From Lachnospiraceae bacterium (GTDB lineage Bacteria; Bacillota; Clostridia; Lachnospirales; Lachnospiraceae): 64,000 nucleotides of DNA. Of this stretch, positions 60,933 through 64,000 are shown in pieces; position 1 is the first letter of the stretch; each line of letters begins with the position of its first letter. The notes below the pieces were generated by a model, which was not told the DNA's origin, ran no database searches, and saw only the letters and a program-made list of their open reading frames with translations. The position numbers were made by a program, and so were the translations under genes. Location: the NCBI GenBank assembly GCA_017527205.1, contig JAFXQK010000067.1:1-64000 (forward strand), read 5' to 3'.

Positions 60933-60986
60933 TTGATTTCCCTGCCTTTCCATAAACTGTAATACGTTCAAAACATACCAACATCT

Positions 60987-61015
60987 AGCATATCCTAATT
61001 TTGTCTTTTTTTCAA
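60987..61015 (-). promoter_or_regulatory. Promoter of clpP-clpX
   Basis: On the minus strand TTGAAA (61015-61010) and TATGCT (60992-60987) are 17 bases apart, about 55 bases before the clpP ATG. No CtsR-type direct repeat is evident. Confidence 0.65.
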
Positions 61016-61053
61016 TCAAAACAGCAAGATTTTATAAAACTTTAAGTTTAATC

Positions 61054-61091
61054 AAAAAACGCGGGCTGCACACCTTTTACGCGTGCAGCCC
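61054..61091 (-). terminator. Terminator of tig
   Basis: GGGCTGCAC (61063-61071) pairs with GTGCAGCCC (61083-61091), and on the minus strand GCG then TTTTTT follows. It lies 33 bases after the stop of tig and separates it from clpP. Confidence 0.9.
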
Positions 61092-61123
61092 TGCCTCTTT
61101 CTTATTCCATAAGGTTTTTCGGC

Positions 61124-62410
61124 TTAAGCCTCTTTTGCATTCTCAACCAGGAATTCCTGTGCCTTCTTAATGCAGATGTCCTCAAGAACAGACTTCTTAC
61201 CATTCTCGCCAAGAAGCTCCTTCGCCTTGTCAGCCTCAATGCCATAAGCCTCAGCCATGGTCTTCACTTCTTCCTCGAAATCCTCTTCGCTGGCGGTGAT
61301 GTTCTCAGCCTTGGCAACTGCCTCAAGAACCAGACGGCCCTTGATGCGGCTCTCAGCCTGAGGCTTTAACTGCTCCATCATCGTCTCGGTATCAACGCCG
61401 GTATACTTCATGTACTGCTCAAGGCTGAGGCCCTGTGCCTGCATGTTCTGTGCATACTCGTCAAGGATCTGTCTCTGCGTCGTGGTAACCATAGCCTCAG
61501 GGATGTCCATGGTTGCGTTGTTGATAACGGTCTCAACAACGGCATCAATCTTTGCTCTCTTTGCGTCAGAAGCCTTCTTCTCCTCAAGGTTCTTCTTAAC
61601 GTCAGCCTTGTACTCCTCAAGAGTATCAAACTCAGATACCTCTGCTGCGAACTCATCGTCCAGCTCAGGAAGCTCCTTCTCCTTGATCTCCTTAACAACG
61701 CACTTGAAAACTGCTGCCTTGCCTGCAAGCTCAGATGCCTGATAGTCCTCAGGGAAGGTTACGTTTACGTCAACGTTCTCATTCAGGTTTGCACCGATCA
61801 GTCCATCCTCAAAGCCAGGAATGAATGCGCCGGAACCGATGGTCAGGGGATAGTTCTCACCCTTACCGCCATCAAATGCAACGCCGTCAACAAAGCCCTC
61901 GAAATCAATGACGGTATCATCTCCAGCCTTAACAGGTCTGTCAGTGATAACGATTGCTCTTGCGTTATTCTCTCTCTCCTTGTCGATGGCAACCATAACT
62001 TCTTCCTCGGTCACCTCGGTGTCTGCCTTCTTCACTTCTACGCCCTTGTACTCGCCAAGCGTTACTGCAGGCTTCAGAGCTACCTCAGCGGTAAAGGTCA
62101 TGCCCTTGCCAGCCTCGATCTCGGTCACTTCAATCTTGGGAGAGGAAACGATCTCCTCCTCGCACTCAGCCAAAGCCTTGTCATATGCATCAGGAATCAA
62201 CTCGTTTGCAGCATCCTCATAGAATACGGCCTCGCCATACATCTTCTCAATCAGCTTGCGGGGTACCTTACCCTTACGGAAGCCTGCAACGGTAATCTTG
62301 TTCTTATTCTTCTGATAAGCCTTCTCAATTGCCTTCTCCAGCTCCTCTGCACCAACCTCGATGGTCAGCTTTGCCATGTTGTGCTCTAACTTTTCGATTT
62401 GTAAACTCAT
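61124..62410 (-). CDS. tig: Trigger factor (ribosome-associated chaperone and prolyl isomerase)
   Basis: Trigger factor binds nascent chains at ribosomal protein L23. The 428-residue protein has the N-terminal ribosome-binding domain with the signature VAGFRKGKVPRKLIEKMYG (the GFRxGKxP loop), the FKBP-type PPIase domain about 155-245 (DTVIDFEGFVDGVAFDGGKG, IPGFEDGLIG) and the helical C-terminal domain. The ATG at 62410 is preceded by GGAGGAG. An in-frame codon at 62467 is not supported. Highly acidic, as usual. Confidence 0.97.
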   Translation of the reverse strand: MSLQIEKLEHNMAKLTIEVGAEELEKAIEKAYQKNKNKITVAGFRKGKVPRKLIEKMYGEAVFYEDAANELIPDAYDKALAECEEEIVSSPKIEVTEIEAGKGMTFTAEVALKPAVTLGEYKGVEVKKADTEVTEEEVMVAIDKERENNARAIVITDRPVKAGDDTVIDFEGFVDGVAFDGGKGENYPLTIGSGAFIPGFEDGLIGANLNENVDVNVTFPEDYQASELAGKAAVFKCVVKEIKEKELPELDDEFAAEVSEFDTLEEYKADVKKNLEEKKASDAKRAKIDAVVETVINNATMDIPEAMVTTTQRQILDEYAQNMQAQGLSLEQYMKYTGVDTETMMEQLKPQAESRIKGRLVLEAVAKAENITASEEDFEEEVKTMAEAYGIEADKAKELLGENGKKSVLEDICIKKAQEFLVENAKEA

Positions 62411-62520
62411 GGTTACGTTCTCCTCCTTAAAATCCTTTACGTATCCTAATTTCCTTCGCTTTTCCATCTATTTTTTGTCGTCGCGACCTGGAAGACAGAT
62501 ACAATAACAGTCAATTAAGG

Positions 62521-62549
62521 ATTATAACATAGATGCAACAAAAACACAA
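62521..62549 (-). promoter_or_regulatory. Promoter of tig, overlapping the end of the upstream gene
   Basis: On the minus strand TTGTGT (62549-62544) and TATAAT (62526-62521) are 17 bases apart. The -10 box covers the stop codon of the DUF5808 gene, and the leader to the tig ATG is about 105 bases. Confidence 0.5.
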
Positions 62550-63982
62550 ATATTTTTTTTGCTTATTTTCTTGCCTGCCTTCGCCAAGGCGTCAAATGCA
62601 TTCCAGGTCTCCTCTCGCGTAGAAGCATTGACGTAATAAGTCTTGCCCGCCGTCTCGATTTTAATGTAACAATCCGCCGCCCTATTTAAAAAAACCTTGC
62701 ATCCGCTTTGGCCGTCTACGATATAATTTCCCTTTTGGATCGTCTCCATCCCGACGCCGCTCATCCTTGCAAGCTTTAGGTCTGACAACGTCTCACAAAA
62801 GGAATAGTGCTGAACCTCCTCAATGGGAATCACGTATTCATCCCAGATCTGATGACAGATCAATTTCCCGTCCTCCACGCGAAGCTGCATCGGCGTCGTC
62901 TCCAGCATTCCAAGCCATACGATACATACGACCATCGCAACCAGGGCAAGTCCGCTAAATACCATGAATACCTTTCCGACGGAATGTGCCATGTTGATGG
63001 TACCGCCTACGCCTACGCGTTTTGCTACGTTCAGCCTGTGATCCTTGGGATTATAATATAACATCCCCAGGATCCAATAGTCGTCATCGTCCTCCAAAAG
63101 AACCATTTCCTTCTCATACCGTGCCTCGATCCGTTTTTCACGCATGACGTAAACGGCCACGCCGACAAGTAAAAGTGCCATGTAAGCGGCAAGCGCGATC
63201 ATCACCAGAAAATCATTATACAGATATAAAAAGCTCAGCAGACAGCAGATCGTGAAAATCGCATTCACCCAACAAGATAACACAAACATGTCTGCCATGT
63301 TTTTCTTCTTGGCGCGATTATAATTGGCATTGGTGGTACTGTCCGTGGATATCACCTCATTCTTGAGGCTGTCCATGACAAAGCCAAGCACTAAAACCAG
63401 AATTCCCACGAGCCAAAAACTTCCCGTTACAGCCGTCACCAAAAAGGTTCCAAACACCCAGCTCGTTGAAAGCTGAAGCACCTTAAGATCTAACAGAATC
63501 GCTGCAATCACAGGGAGCAGTGCAACCAGAGTCGGAATCCACACGCTTACGGGCTTCAGTGCATGAATTGCCCCTGCGCTCGTCAGGTCTATATAGGTCA
63601 CGCCCGCTTCCCCCTGGATCCCCAAGCTTCTCTTAAGCGCCTTCATCTCCTTATTTCCAATGGCATACGGAACATTGATCCCCACGATGGCCAGCAAAAC
63701 AAATCCCGTCCAGATCGCCATCTGAACCGTAAGGCCGCGCAGGAACAACAAAGCTAATGAAATCACACATGAAGCAATGGTAATCCATAGCGCTGCTCTG
63801 CTATATTTCTTTACAATTTCCTCGACCTTCTCTGCCGTCTCGCCCTCCGTAAATTCCTTTCGGTTCTTTACGCCGAAGACAAGCTTTTTTCCTCTCCAAT
63901 TTTTCGGATAAACCTGGATATAACAAATGATCATCGTCGGCACGATGCACAAAAACATAATCAGGCTAAAACCAATGGACAT
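62522..63982 (-). CDS. DUF5808/bacterial-PH-like polytopic membrane protein
   Basis: A 486-residue membrane protein with about nine helices (FSLIMFLCIVPTMIICYIQV at the N terminus; AALWITIASCVISLALLFL; VWIPTLVALLPVIAAILL and others). The motif DDDYWILGMLYYNPKDHRLN followed by VAKRVGVGGTINMAH near residue 310 is the DUF5808 signature. The last 110 residues look like a PH-type beta domain (VIPIEEVQHYSFCETLSD, KTYYVNASTREETWNAF). AGGAGG lies seven bases before the ATG, close to the window end. Function is unknown; DUF1648-type relatives act in cell-envelope maintenance. Confidence 0.8.
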   Translation of the reverse strand: MSIGFSLIMFLCIVPTMIICYIQVYPKNWRGKKLVFGVKNRKEFTEGETAEKVEEIVKKYSRAALWITIASCVISLALLFLRGLTVQMAIWTGFVLLAIVGINVPYAIGNKEMKALKRSLGIQGEAGVTYIDLTSAGAIHALKPVSVWIPTLVALLPVIAAILLDLKVLQLSTSWVFGTFLVTAVTGSFWLVGILVLVLGFVMDSLKNEVISTDSTTNANYNRAKKKNMADMFVLSCWVNAIFTICCLLSFLYLYNDFLVMIALAAYMALLLVGVAVYVMREKRIEARYEKEMVLLEDDDDYWILGMLYYNPKDHRLNVAKRVGVGGTINMAHSVGKVFMVFSGLALVAMVVCIVWLGMLETTPMQLRVEDGKLICHQIWDEYVIPIEEVQHYSFCETLSDLKLARMSGVGMETIQKGNYIVDGQSGCKVFLNRAADCYIKIETAGKTYYVNASTREETWNAFDALAKAGKKISKKNICVFVASML

Positions 63983-64000
63983 ATGTCATTCCTCCTATTC

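Overview
The window looks like a chromosome segment of a low- to mid-GC Firmicute of the family Lachnospiraceae (class Clostridia). The evidence is consistent across genes: the DUF4250/DUF4364-type small proteins, the tig-clpP-clpX-engB block, LacI-type sugar-sensor domains fused to GGDEF/EAL domains, MsmX-type ABC ATPases, strong AGGAGG ribosome sites and -35/-10 promoters with 17-bp spacers. The complete pectin and uronate catabolic locus suggests a gut or rumen plant-fibre degrader. Genus is not resolved.

Layout. 1-4.5 kb: the N-terminal part of rho (minus), then malic enzyme, a YtqA-type radical SAM protein and a DUF4364 protein (plus), then an orphan acidic protein (minus). 4.6-12.5 kb: a minus-strand cluster of a HAD phosphatase, a DUF2156 acyltransferase-like protein, a MATE-like transporter fused to an anti-sigma-type ATPase domain, an adenylation-carrier-condensation NRPS-like enzyme and an FGGY sugar kinase. 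The last 17 codons of the HAD gene are repeated between the NRPS gene and the kinase gene, so the central three genes look like an inserted island. 12.6-15.2 kb: rarA, an intergenic element of 73-bp repeats with a 24-bp perfect inverted repeat, truA, and a compact RNA gene with its own promoter and terminator.

15.2-39.7 kb: the pectin/galacturonate locus. Minus strand: an ABC oligosaccharide importer (two permeases and a very large lipoprotein), a module of two MsmX-like ATPases with four small 4-TM proteins, a MATE transporter, and leaderless (cytoplasmic) CE12, GH105, GH28, TIM-barrel and CE8 enzymes; also uxaB-uxaA-kduD. Plus strand: a LacI regulator, uxaC and kduI. Imported methylated and acetylated oligogalacturonides would be de-esterified and hydrolysed inside the cell. 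Galacturonate would then go through UxaC-UxaB-UxaA, and unsaturated uronate through KduI-KduD, to 2-keto-3-deoxygluconate. Palindromes of the form TGTAA-N4-TTACA lie at both divergent promoters around the LacI gene, and a cre-like site lies at the transporter promoter.

39.7-51.6 kb: a polysaccharide deacetylase, an ASKHA-type (DUF4445) activator with a DUF4250 partner, clpB, and two proteins that flank clpB and share a LacI-like ligand domain without a DNA-binding domain. One carries an intact GGDEF cyclase. The other carries a degenerate GGDEF, an intact EAL phosphodiesterase and a C-terminal beta-helix of VGIG repeats. A membrane-anchored EIIA-Glc-like protein lacking both histidines follows.

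51.6-64 kb: a cold-shock gene with a long structured leader, an mntP 3' remnant, a NatAB-type ABC exporter, an SPFH/zinc-ribbon protein, an atypical OmpR-family regulator, an AI-2E-type permease, engB, clpX, clpP, tig and a DUF5808/PH-like membrane protein. No rRNA, tRNA, CRISPR array, transposase or integrase was recognised.
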